Assembly: GCA_041635755.1 (NCBI GenBank)
Contig: JBFKUL010000029.1
Coordinates: 1-17,181, forward strand
DNA length: 17,181 nucleotides
Direction of reading: 5' to 3'
DNA from: JBFKUL01 sp041635755
GTDB taxonomy: Bacteria > Pseudomonadota > Gammaproteobacteria > Burkholderiales > SG8-39
Every line of letters starts with the position of its first letter. Position 1 is the first letter of the stretch. The position numbers were made by a program, and so were the translations under genes. Below the pieces are notes generated by a model, which saw only the letters and a program-made list of their open reading frames with translations, ran no database searches and had not been told where the DNA came from. This document shows positions 6,676-13,795 of this stretch, piece by piece.

Positions 6676-8159
6676 CCTGCCGGAACGCCAGGGCGGTCGA
6701 TCCAGGCGTTCCAGAGGCGCCGTGCCGGCTCGATCAGCTCGCTGGCCGCGATGCCCACCGGGCCGGCGCCGAGCCGGACCAGCTCGTCGGCGGCGGCGCC
6801 GTGCAGATGCACCCCGAGCACGAGCGCGCTCTCGCCGGTGTAGCGCTGCGTGAGCAGCGCACCGAGAAGGCCCGAGAGCACGTCGCCCATGCCGGCGCTC
6901 GCCATGCCGGGGTTACCGGTGGTGTTGACGAAAAAATGTCCGTCGCGCGCCACGATGACGCTGCCATTGCCCTTCAGCACCACGTGCGCGTTCAGATTCT
7001 CGGCGATCTTGCGCGCGGCCGAGATCCGGTTCGCCTGCACCTCGGCGACTTTGGTCACCAGCAGCCGCGCCGCCTCTGCCGGGTGCGGCGTGAGCAGCGT
7101 ATCCGCGGTGCGCCGCGCGCAGGCGCGGCGCAGGTCCTCGTTCTCGGCGATCAGGTTGAGCGCATCGGCGTCGATCACGCAGGCGATGTCGCTCGCGAGC
7201 GCCGCGCCGAGCAGCGTCTCGGCGCGCTCGCCCAGGCCGAGTCCGGGACCGACGATGAACGCGTTCACCTCGAGTCCGAGGGCCTCGTCCGGGTGGCGCA
7301 GCATCAGCTCGGGCGCGCCGAAGTCGATCCCGGGCGCCTCGGCATCGAGCAGCCCGACGTAGACGCGTCCCGCACCGAGCTTGAGTGCGGCGCGCCCGGC
7401 GAGCAGCGCGGCGCCGGTCATGCCGGCCGCGCCGCCGAGAATCGCGAGCGAACCGGCCATACCTTTGTGGAAGTGGCGCGGGCGCGGCTTGAGGATTTCC
7501 CGGAACAGCTCCGGTCCGGCGAGCCAGCCTTGTGGCGCATGCAGGGCACGCGCATCAAGGCCGAGCTCGGCGACGCGCACCACGCCGCAATGGTCGGGCC
7601 CGTCCAGAGTGAGCAGTCCGGGCTTGAGCGCGATGAACGTGAGGGTATGGGTCGCGCGCACGGCGTACTCGAGACGCCGGCCGGTGTCGGATTCGATGCC
7701 GCTCGGAATGTCGAGCGCCAGCACCGGGCAGCGCTGCGCGTTGGCATACTCGATCAGGCTCGCGTACTCGGCCTGCGGCGAGCGCGCCAGGCCAATGCCG
7801 AACAGGCCGTCGACCAGGAGCGCCCAGTGCGTGCCCTCGGGCGGTTCGGCGTGCACTTCGCCGCCGCCTTCGCGCCACTTGGCGTGCGCGCGCGCGGCAT
7901 CCGGCGGCAGCTGCGCCGGATCGGCCGGCGAGACCACGCAAACGCGGAAGAACTTCGACCTCAGGTTCGCGGCGAGCTCGTAGGCATCGCCGCCGTTGTT
8001 GCCCGGCCCGGCGAGCACCAGCACGTCCTTGCCGCCCTCGGGCAGGAGCGTCGCGGCGAGCTCGGCGGCGGCAGCGCCGGCGCGCACCATGAGCGCGTCG
8101 CTTCCCGCCGCCTGCTCGATCTTGCGGATATCGGCCGTGAGATAGATCGGCTCGGACAT
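6672..8159 (-). CDS. nnr: Bifunctional NAD(P)H-hydrate epimerase / ADP-dependent dehydratase
   Basis: This 495-residue metabolite-repair enzyme rescues NADH and NADPH hydrated by heat or GAPDH side reactions. The N-terminal epimerase domain (about 1-215, YjeF_N) shows AGPGNNGGDAYELAANLR, with Asn54-Asn55 and Asp58 in the substrate loop. The C-terminal dehydratase domain (about 225-490, carbohydrate-kinase-like) shows VGPGLGLG, DADALNLIAE, LTPHPAEAARLL and GNPGMASAGMGDVLSG. Asp426 in the last motif is the expected catalytic residue. The length is close to E. coli Nnr (515). I see no Shine-Dalgarno before the ATG at 8159. A palindrome occupies that place instead, but the N-terminus fits the family exactly, so the start is probably right. 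It may be read with the TRAP genes upstream or from its own promoter. Confidence 0.95.
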   Translation of the reverse strand: MSEPIYLTADIRKIEQAAGSDALMVRAGAAAAELAATLLPEGGKDVLVLAGPGNNGGDAYELAANLRSKFFRVCVVSPADPAQLPPDAARAHAKWREGGGEVHAEPPEGTHWALLVDGLFGIGLARSPQAEYASLIEYANAQRCPVLALDIPSGIESDTGRRLEYAVRATHTLTFIALKPGLLTLDGPDHCGVVRVAELGLDARALHAPQGWLAGPELFREILKPRPRHFHKGMAGSLAILGGAAGMTGAALLAGRAALKLGAGRVYVGLLDAEAPGIDFGAPELMLRHPDEALGLEVNAFIVGPGLGLGERAETLLGAALASDIACVIDADALNLIAENEDLRRACARRTADTLLTPHPAEAARLLVTKVAEVQANRISAARKIAENLNAHVVLKGNGSVIVARDGHFFVNTTGNPGMASAGMGDVLSGLLGALLTQRYTGESALVLGVHLHGAAADELVRLGAGPVGIAASELIEPARRLWNAWIDRPGVPAG

Positions 8160-8205
8160 GGGATCGGATCAGACTCGAAATTCGCCGGACGTAGTCTCCG
8201 ACCCC
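8160..8205. repeat. Imperfect palindrome abutting the nnr start codon
   Basis: The 3' arm AGTCTCCGACCCC (8193-8205) pairs imperfectly with GGGATCGGATCAGACT (8160-8175). Matched blocks are AGACT/AGTCT, TCGG/CCGA and GGG/CCC, separated by small bulges, and the loop contains CGAAATTCG. The layout recalls the short REP-like palindromes scattered between genes in many proteobacteria. That likeness is from memory, and only one copy is in this window. It sits directly against the nnr ATG and replaces the usual ribosome-binding region. Confidence 0.4.
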
Positions 8206-8234
8206 ATTGTAGAGGGGCCGGGGCCCGATTTCAC
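8206..8234 (-). promoter_or_regulatory. Candidate sigma70 promoter for nnr
   Basis: On the minus strand, TACAAT (8211 to 8206) matches the -10 consensus at five of six bases. GTGAAA (8234 to 8229) matches the -35 at four of six, with a 17-base spacer. The -35 overlaps the last codons of dctM. If used, transcription would start about 40 bases before nnr and include the palindrome in the leader. The match is moderate and untested. Confidence 0.35.
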
Positions 8235-9544
8235 TTCTTGGTGGCGCCGAGCACCGCGTCGGGCAGCCAGGTGGCGATCTGGGGAAACGCGGAGACCACC
8301 AGGATCGCGAGCAGCATCATGATGAAGAACGGGATCGCGGCGCGCGCGACGTAGTTCGCCTCGCGCTTGGCCATCGTCTGCAGCACGAACAGGTTGAAGC
8401 CCACCGGCGGCGTGATCTGCGCAATCTCGACCAGCAGCACGATGAAGATGCCGAACCAGATCAAGTCGAAGCCCGCCGCATCGATCATCGGCAGAACGAT
8501 CGAGGTGGTCAGCACGATCATCGAGATGCCGTCGATCGCCATGCCGAGCAGCAGGTAGATGATCGCCAGCACCATGATCAGGGCGTAGGGGCTGAACTGT
8601 GCCGCCGACACCCACTCGGCGAGCGCGCGCGGAATGCCGGTGAACGCCATGCACGCGCTCAGCATCGAGGCGCCGGCGAGGATGAACAGGATCATGCACG
8701 ACAGGCGCGTCGCGCCCATCAGGCTGGTGGCGAAGCTCGCGCGCGTGAGCGAGCCGCTCCACCACGCGATCGCGAGGGCGCCGAGCACGCCGAAGGCGGC
8801 CGCCTCGGTCGCGGTGGCCACGCCGGTGAACATCACGCCCATGACGAAACCGATCAGCACCAGGCACGGAATGAGGTTCCTCGCGCGACGCACGCGCTCG
8901 CCGAAGCTCATCGGCTCGACGGCGGTGGGCGTCTTGCCCGGATTGAGCAGCGCCCAGACGATGATGTAGCCCGAGAACAGCGACACCAGCAGCACGCCCG
9001 GAAAAACGCCTGCGAGAAACATCTTCAGGATCGACACTTCGGCGGCCACCGCGTAGACGATCATGATGATCGAGGGCGGGATCAAGAGGCCGAGCGTGCC
9101 CGCGCCGCACAGCGAGCCGAGCGACGTGCGCTCGTCGTAGCCGCGCTTGGAGAGCTCGGGCAGTGCCACTTTTCCGATGGTGGCGCAGGTCGCGGCCGAC
9201 GAGCCGCACACCGCGGCGAAGATGGCGCAGCCGAAGATGTTGACGTGCATCAGGCGCCCGGGCAGCCAGCCGAGCCAGGGCGACAGGCCCTTGAACATTT
9301 CCTCGGAGAGCCGGGTGCGGAACAGGATCTCGCCCATCCACACGAACATCGGCAGCGCGGCGAGCGTCCACGAGGCGCTCGAGCCCCAGTACGACTGGAA
9401 CAGGTTGACCTCAGGCGGGCTGGTGGTGAAGAACTGCAGCCCGAACCAGGCCACCACGCTCATCGCCATGGCGATCCACAGGCCGCCGGCAAGCAGCACC
9501 AGCAGCAACACGAACAGGATGATGGCGACCGTGATGGTGGTCAT
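8231..9544 (-). CDS. dctM: TRAP transporter large permease
   Basis: This 437-residue DctM subunit forms the transport channel of a tripartite ATP-independent periplasmic transporter in the inner membrane. It couples solute uptake to a sodium or proton gradient. It has about 11-12 hydrophobic segments. Family segments are MFVWMGEILFRTRLSEEMF, AVCGSSAATCATIGKVALPEL, LGLLIPPSIIMIVYAVAAEVS, and near the C-terminus EIAQITPPVGFNLFVLQ. I chose the ATG at 9544, where MTTITVAIILF begins the first helix. The open frame continues upstream but only as a shadow of dctQ. The ATG shares one base with the dctQ stop (TAATG), so the two subunits are translationally coupled. Length is normal for the family. Confidence 0.95.
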   Translation of the reverse strand: MTTITVAIILFVLLLVLLAGGLWIAMAMSVVAWFGLQFFTTSPPEVNLFQSYWGSSASWTLAALPMFVWMGEILFRTRLSEEMFKGLSPWLGWLPGRLMHVNIFGCAIFAAVCGSSAATCATIGKVALPELSKRGYDERTSLGSLCGAGTLGLLIPPSIIMIVYAVAAEVSILKMFLAGVFPGVLLVSLFSGYIIVWALLNPGKTPTAVEPMSFGERVRRARNLIPCLVLIGFVMGVMFTGVATATEAAAFGVLGALAIAWWSGSLTRASFATSLMGATRLSCMILFILAGASMLSACMAFTGIPRALAEWVSAAQFSPYALIMVLAIIYLLLGMAIDGISMIVLTTSIVLPMIDAAGFDLIWFGIFIVLLVEIAQITPPVGFNLFVLQTMAKREANYVARAAIPFFIMMLLAILVVSAFPQIATWLPDAVLGATKK

Positions 9545-10077
9545 TAGGGCGCTTCGTTTGCGTCGACGCCGCTGCGGTGCAGCGCCTCGGCGCGCCGGTA
9601 CGCGGGCGTGCCACCGGTGATCAGCACGACGAACTCGTCGAGCACCGCGACGAAGAAGATCAGCGCGCCGAGCACGAAGCTCATCTGCGGGATCCAGATC
9701 GGGATCTGGATCAGGCCCTGCGCAATCTCGTTGAACTTCCAGCTTTCGTAGACGAAATTGGCCGCCGCCCAGAGGATATAGCCGACCACCAGCACCGCGG
9801 CGCCCAGCGCAATCATCTCCGCACGGCGCCGGCCGGCGGGCGGCAGGCGGTCGATCAGCAGGCCGACACGCACCAGCTCGCCATGGCGGAAGGTGTAGCC
9901 GAGCGCGAGAAACGCGCTCGCCGCGCACAGCCACGCCACGATGTCGTCGGCGCCGCGAAACAGCAGCCCGACTTCGCGCATGCCCGCCTGCAGCAGCATC
10001 ACCACGGCAATGCTCGAGAGGCAGATCGCGGCGAGCACGCCGCTCGCGACGTAAAGGAAGTCTAGCGTCCGCCTCAC
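9544..10077 (-). CDS. dctQ: TRAP transporter small permease
   Basis: This 177-residue DctQ subunit has four predicted transmembrane helices, starting around residues 8, 45, 88 and 130. Typical family sequence is seen in ADDIVAWLCAASAFLALGYTFRHGELVRVGLL and in FVLGALIFFVAVLDEFVVLI. It is the small membrane partner of DctM. The start is a GTG at 10077; no in-frame ATG occurs until about residue 27, inside the first helix. No Shine-Dalgarno is evident. The preceding 66-base spacer is dominated by a strong hairpin. The C-terminal ~20 residues (RRAEALHRSGVDANEAP) are polar and extend past the last helix. Confidence 0.93.
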   Translation of the reverse strand: MRRTLDFLYVASGVLAAICLSSIAVVMLLQAGMREVGLLFRGADDIVAWLCAASAFLALGYTFRHGELVRVGLLIDRLPPAGRRRAEMIALGAAVLVVGYILWAAANFVYESWKFNEIAQGLIQIPIWIPQMSFVLGALIFFVAVLDEFVVLITGGTPAYRRAEALHRSGVDANEAP

Positions 10078-10100
10078 GGAGCGGGCGTCAGTGGGGCAAG

Positions 10101-10132
10101 GGGGGTGCGGAGGCCGCTTGCGGCCGACCCCC
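10101..10132 (-). promoter_or_regulatory. Strong intercistronic hairpin between dctP and dctQ
   Basis: Two nested stems lie 11 bases past the dctP stop. The inner one is GGCCG/CGGCC (10112-10116 with 10121-10125) around a 4-base loop. The outer one is GGGGGT/ACCCCC (10101-10106 with 10127-10132). One unpaired base on one side and five on the other separate them. No T tract follows on the transcribed strand, so an intrinsic terminator is unlikely. By analogy with malE-malF-type operons, it may protect the binding-protein mRNA from 3' decay and so set a high DctP to permease ratio. Confidence 0.6.
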
Positions 10133-10143
10133 GCGTCCCGCCT

Positions 10144-11124
10144 TTACTTGCGATACGCCTTGATGATCGCCTCGCCGTCGGCGCCGGCGGTCTTCTTCCA
10201 CTCCTCGAGCATCTGGTCGCCCACCTTCATGTAGGCGGCCTTCATCGCGGCGTCGGGCTGGATGAAGTTCATGCCGTTCTTGATCAGCAGGTCGTTGGCT
10301 TCCTTCTCGCGCACCTTGGACATCGCCCAGCCTCTTGGCTCAGCCCCGTTGGCCGCATCGACGAGCGCCTTCTGCTGCGCCGCAGGCAGGCGCGCGAAGG
10401 CGCGCTGGTTCACCACGATCACGTTCTTCGGATGGAATGCGGCCGTGTCGTAGTAGTTCTTGACGAACTCCCAGGCCTTGGTCGAAGTGCCCGTGGCCGA
10501 CGAGGTGATCATCGCCTGGACCGCGCCAGTGGCGAACATCTGCGGGATCTCGGGCACCTGGATTACCGTCGGGCTCGCGCCGAGCAGCTCGGCCAGCCGC
10601 GCGGTCATCGGCGAGTAGGTGCGGAACTTGGTGCCCTTCAGGTCATCGACCGATTTGAGCGGCTCCTTGGTGTAGATGCCCTGGCCGGGCCAGGGCACCG
10701 AGTACAGCAACTTCAGGCCGCGCGCCTGGAGCTTCTTCTCGAGCGTCGGCTTCTGCGCATCGTAGAACTTCTGCGCCGCATCGTAGCCGGCGGCGACAAA
10801 CGGAATGTTGTCCGCGGCGAACACCGGATCCTCGTTGCTGTACTGGCCGAGCAGGAACTCGGCGATGTTCACCTGTCCGGTCGAGACCGCGCGCAGGATG
10901 TCCGGGTGCTTGATGAGCGAGCCGGCCGTGTGCACCTTGAGCTCGAGCGCGCCGTTGGTCGCCTTCTTCACTTCCTCGGCGAAGATCACGACGTTGCGGG
11001 TATGAAACTCGTTGTCGCTGTAGGGCGTGGGCATGTCCCACGTGGTCTGTGCTTGCGCGGCGCCGGCGCCCAGCCCGAAGGCGGCGAGAACGGCGGCGGC
11101 AATGAAAGTCCTGCGTGCGTTCAT
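10144..11124 (-). CDS. dctP: TRAP transporter substrate-binding protein
   Basis: This 326-residue periplasmic binding protein delivers the solute to DctQM. Residues 1-25 are a signal peptide (MNARR, hydrophobic core, then AQA before QTT). The DctP fold follows. FAEEVKKATNGALELKVHTAGSL and the DILRAVSTGQVNIAEF segment are typical of domain I. LKGTKFRTYSPMTARLAELLGASP contains Arg168 at the place where TRAP proteins usually bind the ligand carboxylate, so an organic acid is the likely ligand. TGAVQAMITSSATG forms part of the pocket. TGAGGAG at 11131-11137 (minus strand) is a good ribosome site six bases before the ATG. The gene follows the LhgO-like gene in one orientation, hinting that the ligand feeds an oxidative pathway. 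The exact ligand is unknown. Confidence 0.95.
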   Translation of the reverse strand: MNARRTFIAAAVLAAFGLGAGAAQAQTTWDMPTPYSDNEFHTRNVVIFAEEVKKATNGALELKVHTAGSLIKHPDILRAVSTGQVNIAEFLLGQYSNEDPVFAADNIPFVAAGYDAAQKFYDAQKPTLEKKLQARGLKLLYSVPWPGQGIYTKEPLKSVDDLKGTKFRTYSPMTARLAELLGASPTVIQVPEIPQMFATGAVQAMITSSATGTSTKAWEFVKNYYDTAAFHPKNVIVVNQRAFARLPAAQQKALVDAANGAEPRGWAMSKVREKEANDLLIKNGMNFIQPDAAMKAAYMKVGDQMLEEWKKTAGADGEAIIKAYRK

Positions 11125-11158
11125 GGGTGTCTCCTCAGGATTGCTTTGTTATCCGGAC

Positions 11159-11176
11159 GCGGGCACGAAAGCCCGC
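11159..11176 (-). other. Small hairpin in the lhgO-dctP spacer
   Basis: GCGGGC (11159-11164) and GCCCGC (11171-11176) form a perfect 6-bp stem with a 6-base loop. They lie in the 89-base gap between the LhgO-like stop and the dctP start. No T run follows on the minus strand, so it is more likely a processing or stability element than a terminator. It could also be chance in GC-rich DNA. Confidence 0.35.
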
Positions 11177-11213
11177 ACGGCAACGCACATCTTCGTCTAC
11201 GCACATTGCCGCG

Positions 11214-12314
11214 TCAACCCAAGGCCGCGAGCACCTCTTCGGCGAGCGCGAGGCTCGCGGTGAGCCCGGGCGACTCGATGCCGAACAGATGCACGAGCCC
11301 CGAAACGCCGTGCTCGCGCCGGCCCTGCACCACGAAATCGGGCGCCGGCTCGCCCGGCCCGGCGGTCTTCGGGCGGATGCCGGCGTAGCCCGGTGCGAGC
11401 GCGCCATCGGGCAGCCCCGGCCAGTAGCGCCGGATCGCGGCGTAGAAGCGATCGGCGCGCTTCGGATCGACGTCGTAGTCGATCCGGTCGACCCACTCCA
11501 CGTCCGGACCGAAGCGTGCCTGGCCGCCGAGATCGACCGTGACGTGCACGCCCAGCCCGCCCGGCTCGGGCACCGGGTAGACCAGGCGCGAGAACGGCGA
11601 TTTTCGGGTGAGCGAGTAGTAGTTTCCCTTCGCATAGAGTTCGCGCGGCGCGAACTTCTCCGCGTAGCCCTCGAAGCGCCGCGCAACGCTCGGCGCGGTG
11701 AGCCCGGCGCTGTTGACCACGCAGCGCGCGGCGAGCTGCATCGGCTCGGCGCCGCCCACCTCGAGCTCGATCGCACCGTCGCGGATGCGGGCGCGCTCGA
11801 GCGGGCTTTGCAGCGCAAGCATCGCGCCCGCGGCCTCGGCGTCGCCCAGGTAGGCGAGCATCAGCGCGTGGCTGTCGATCATGCCGGTCGACGGCGAATA
11901 CAGCGCCGCGACACAGCGAAGCTCGGGCTCGAGCGCGAGCGCCTGCTCGCGCGTGAACCACACCACGTCGGTGACGCCGTTGGCGTGCGCCTTCGCCTGG
12001 ATGGCTTCGAGCTCCGGGATCTGCGCCTCATCGGTGGCCACGATGAGCTTGCCGCAGCGCACGTGCGGCACGCCGTGGGCCACGCAATACGCGTACAGCA
12101 GCGCCTTGCCGCGCACACAGGCGCGCGCCTTGAGCGAGTCCTTCGGATAATAGATGCCGGCGTGGATGACTTCCGAGTTGCGCGAGCTGGTGTGCGTGCC
12201 GATCGCGTCCTCGGCTTCCAGGATCACCACCTCGCGCCCGGCAAGCGAAAGTGCTCGAGCCACCGCCAACCCCACCACGCCCGCGCCGATCACGACGCAT
12301 TCGACGCTGTCCAT
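11214..12314 (-). CDS. lhgO: FAD-dependent L-2-hydroxyglutarate dehydrogenase-like protein
   Basis: This 366-residue flavoprotein belongs to the DAO superfamily, LhgO/L2HGDH branch. It would oxidise L-2-hydroxyglutarate, or a related 2-hydroxy acid, to the 2-oxo acid and pass electrons to the respiratory chain. The Rossmann motif VVIGAGVVGLAVAR has its glycines at 10, 12 and 15, and Glu33 at the end of strand 2 is placed to bind the FAD ribose. The branch signature is GTHTSSRNSEVIHAGIYYP (39-57). PSTGMIDSHALM and the C-terminal LFGIESPGLTASLALAEEV also fit. I chose the ATG at 12314; the frame is open to 12488 but those residues are not family-like. It heads the TRAP operon and is divergent from the DadA-like gene. 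An allied hydroxy-acid substrate is possible. Confidence 0.88.
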   Translation of the reverse strand: MDSVECVVIGAGVVGLAVARALSLAGREVVILEAEDAIGTHTSSRNSEVIHAGIYYPKDSLKARACVRGKALLYAYCVAHGVPHVRCGKLIVATDEAQIPELEAIQAKAHANGVTDVVWFTREQALALEPELRCVAALYSPSTGMIDSHALMLAYLGDAEAAGAMLALQSPLERARIRDGAIELEVGGAEPMQLAARCVVNSAGLTAPSVARRFEGYAEKFAPRELYAKGNYYSLTRKSPFSRLVYPVPEPGGLGVHVTVDLGGQARFGPDVEWVDRIDYDVDPKRADRFYAAIRRYWPGLPDGALAPGYAGIRPKTAGPGEPAPDFVVQGRREHGVSGLVHLFGIESPGLTASLALAEEVLAALG

Positions 12315-12474
12315 GCCGTGCCCGATCTTCCGTGTAGCAAGTGCCCGAGGGCGGGCAGCGAGTATAGCAAGCGAACCTGCGGCCGGCATTGCGCGCAGCC
12401 TCGCATCGTTCGCTCTAGAATATTTGCTCCGCGCAGCGCGCGCGCCGGCGGTTGTCATAGCCGCTTCGCAGGCT
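12315..12474. promoter_or_regulatory. Divergent promoter region with 12-bp direct repeat
   Basis: This spacer must hold the promoters of both flavoprotein genes. Minus strand: TATACT (12366 to 12361) is a five-of-six -10 match for lhgO, without a clear -35. Plus strand: TAGAAT at 12416-12421 is a five-of-six -10 match for the DadA-like gene, also without a convincing -35. A direct repeat GTRTAGCAAGYG occurs at 12332-12343 and 12362-12373 (10 of 12 identical, 30 bases apart). The second copy overlaps the lhgO -10, a layout expected of an operator for a dimeric or cooperative regulator. No regulator gene is in the window. Poor -35 boxes suggest activator dependence. Confidence 0.35.
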
Positions 12475-12491
12475 AAAGGAGGGAACATCTC

Positions 12492-12527
12492 GTGGTAACG
12501 CCGACCCCGGAGTGTGGGCGCCCCTGA
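12492..12527 (+). CDS. Putative 11-residue leader peptide ORF before the DadA-like gene
   Basis: AAAGGAGGG at 12475-12483 is the best Shine-Dalgarno sequence in the window, with eight bases complementary to the 16S tail. Nine bases after its GGAGG core is a GTG opening an 11-codon frame (MVTPTPECGRP). Its TGA at 12525-12527 shares one base with the ATG of the DadA-like gene (TGATG). The main ATG lies 44 bases from this site, too far to use it directly. The simplest reading is a leader ORF that couples translation to the main gene. A misplaced base in the assembly is the main alternative. Confidence 0.4.
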   Translation: MVTPTPECGRP

Positions 12528-13777
12528 TGCGCAGCGACGTCGTCGTTCTCGGCGCGGGCATTGTCGGCATCTGCACCGCGCTGCACCTGCAAAAGCGCGC
12601 GCGCACGGTGACGCTCGTCGATCGTCGCGGCGCGGCCGCAGAGACCTCTTTCGGCAACGCGGGCCTGATCCAGCGCGAGGGCGTGTTTCCCTACGGCTTT
12701 CCGCACGACTTCGGCGCGCTGCTGCGCTACGGGCTGAATCGCACCATCGATGCCTACTACCACCCTTCCGCGCTGCCGCGGATCGCGCCGTTCCTGTGGC
12801 GGTATTGGCACTACTCTCGCCCGGCGCGCCACGCCGAGGTAGCGCGGCGCTATGCGAAGCTGATCGAGCACTGCGTGTCCGAGCACGACGCGCTCGCGAA
12901 GGAGGCCGGCGCCGACGGTTTCTTTCGCCGCACCGGCTGGATGAAGCTGTTCCGCACCGCGCGCGAGCGCGACCGGCGCTTTGCCGAGGCCGAGCGCTGG
13001 CACCGCGAGTTCGGGCTCAACTATCGCGCGCTCGATCGCACGGCGATCCAGGAACTGGAGCCGCACCTTGCGCCGGTGCTCTCGGGCGCGCTGCACTGGA
13101 CGGACCCGACCAGTGTCGACGATCCGCAGGGCCTCGCCCGAGCCTATCTGAAACGCTTTCAGGATCTAGGCGGCAAGTTCGTCCAGGGCAATGCGACGGG
13201 GCTTGAAGCCCAAGGAAACGGCTGGCGCCTGCGCACGGCGCAGGGCGTGCAGGAAGCGGGCGCGGCGGTCGTGGCGCTCGGCCCGTGGGCGGACGTACTC
13301 ACGCGTGCGCTCGGCTACGACCTGCCGCTCGCGGTGAAGCGCGGCTATCACATGCACTACCGCGCCGCGGGCGAGGCGAAGCTCAACCATCCCATGCTCG
13401 ACACCGAGCGCGGCTATTTCCTCGCGCCGATGCGCCAAGGCATCCGGCTCACCACCGGGGCCGAGTTCGCGTTGCGCGACGCCATCCGCACGCCGGTACA
13501 GCTCGGCCGCGCCGAGCCGATCGCGCGCGACCTGTTTCCGCTTGCCGAGCGGCTCGACACCGAGGCCTGGATGGGTTCGCGCCCCTGCACGCCGGACATG
13601 CTGCCGGTGATCGGCAAGGCGCCGCGCCATGCCAACCTGTGGTTCGCGTTCGGCCACGCGCACCACGGTCTGACCCTCGGCCCGGTGACCGGGCGAATGA
13701 TCGCCGAGATGATCGTCGGCGAGAAGCCGTTCATCGACCCGGCGCCGTACTCGGCCGAGCGCTTCGGCCGCAACTAG
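12527..13777 (+). CDS. DadA-like FAD-dependent oxidoreductase (D-amino-acid dehydrogenase family)
   Basis: This 416-residue DAO-superfamily flavoprotein probably oxidises the C-N bond of a D-amino acid or secondary amine to a 2-oxo acid or imine, feeding electrons to quinone. MRSDVVVLGAGIVGICTALHL is the FAD-binding Rossmann motif (Gly9, Gly11, Gly14; Asp32 ends strand 2). ETSFGNAGLIQREGVFPYG, DDPQGLARAYLKRF, LAVKRGYHMHY and the C-terminal WMGSRPCTPDMLPVIGKAP with FGHAHHGLTLGPVTGRMIAEMI match DadA-like enzymes. I prefer the ATG at 12527, where the family fold begins; a GTG at 12512 would add five residues. The oxoprolinase gene follows after 18 bases. The substrate cannot be fixed: D-glutamate, D-proline analogues or other amines are all possible. 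Confidence 0.87.
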   Translation: MRSDVVVLGAGIVGICTALHLQKRARTVTLVDRRGAAAETSFGNAGLIQREGVFPYGFPHDFGALLRYGLNRTIDAYYHPSALPRIAPFLWRYWHYSRPARHAEVARRYAKLIEHCVSEHDALAKEAGADGFFRRTGWMKLFRTARERDRRFAEAERWHREFGLNYRALDRTAIQELEPHLAPVLSGALHWTDPTSVDDPQGLARAYLKRFQDLGGKFVQGNATGLEAQGNGWRLRTAQGVQEAGAAVVALGPWADVLTRALGYDLPLAVKRGYHMHYRAAGEAKLNHPMLDTERGYFLAPMRQGIRLTTGAEFALRDAIRTPVQLGRAEPIARDLFPLAERLDTEAWMGSRPCTPDMLPVIGKAPRHANLWFAFGHAHHGLTLGPVTGRMIAEMIVGEKPFIDPAPYSAERFGRN

Positions 13778-13795
13778 GTCAGCGACAACGCAGCG

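Noticed and set aside
8215..8226. GGGCC/GGCCC inverted repeat as a dctM terminator
   Set aside because: The loop is only two bases and there is no T run on the transcribed strand, so it does not fit an intrinsic terminator.
5751..8354. An 867-codon plus-strand open frame running from the MFS gene across nnr
   Set aside because: It overlaps the MFS gene out of frame and lies opposite nnr. Composition is dominated by Arg, Ala and Gly and there is no coherent domain.
12315..12488. N-terminal extension of the LhgO-like protein by 58 residues
   Set aside because: The extension has no family similarity, covers the shared promoter spacer, and the FAD fold begins right after the ATG at 12314.
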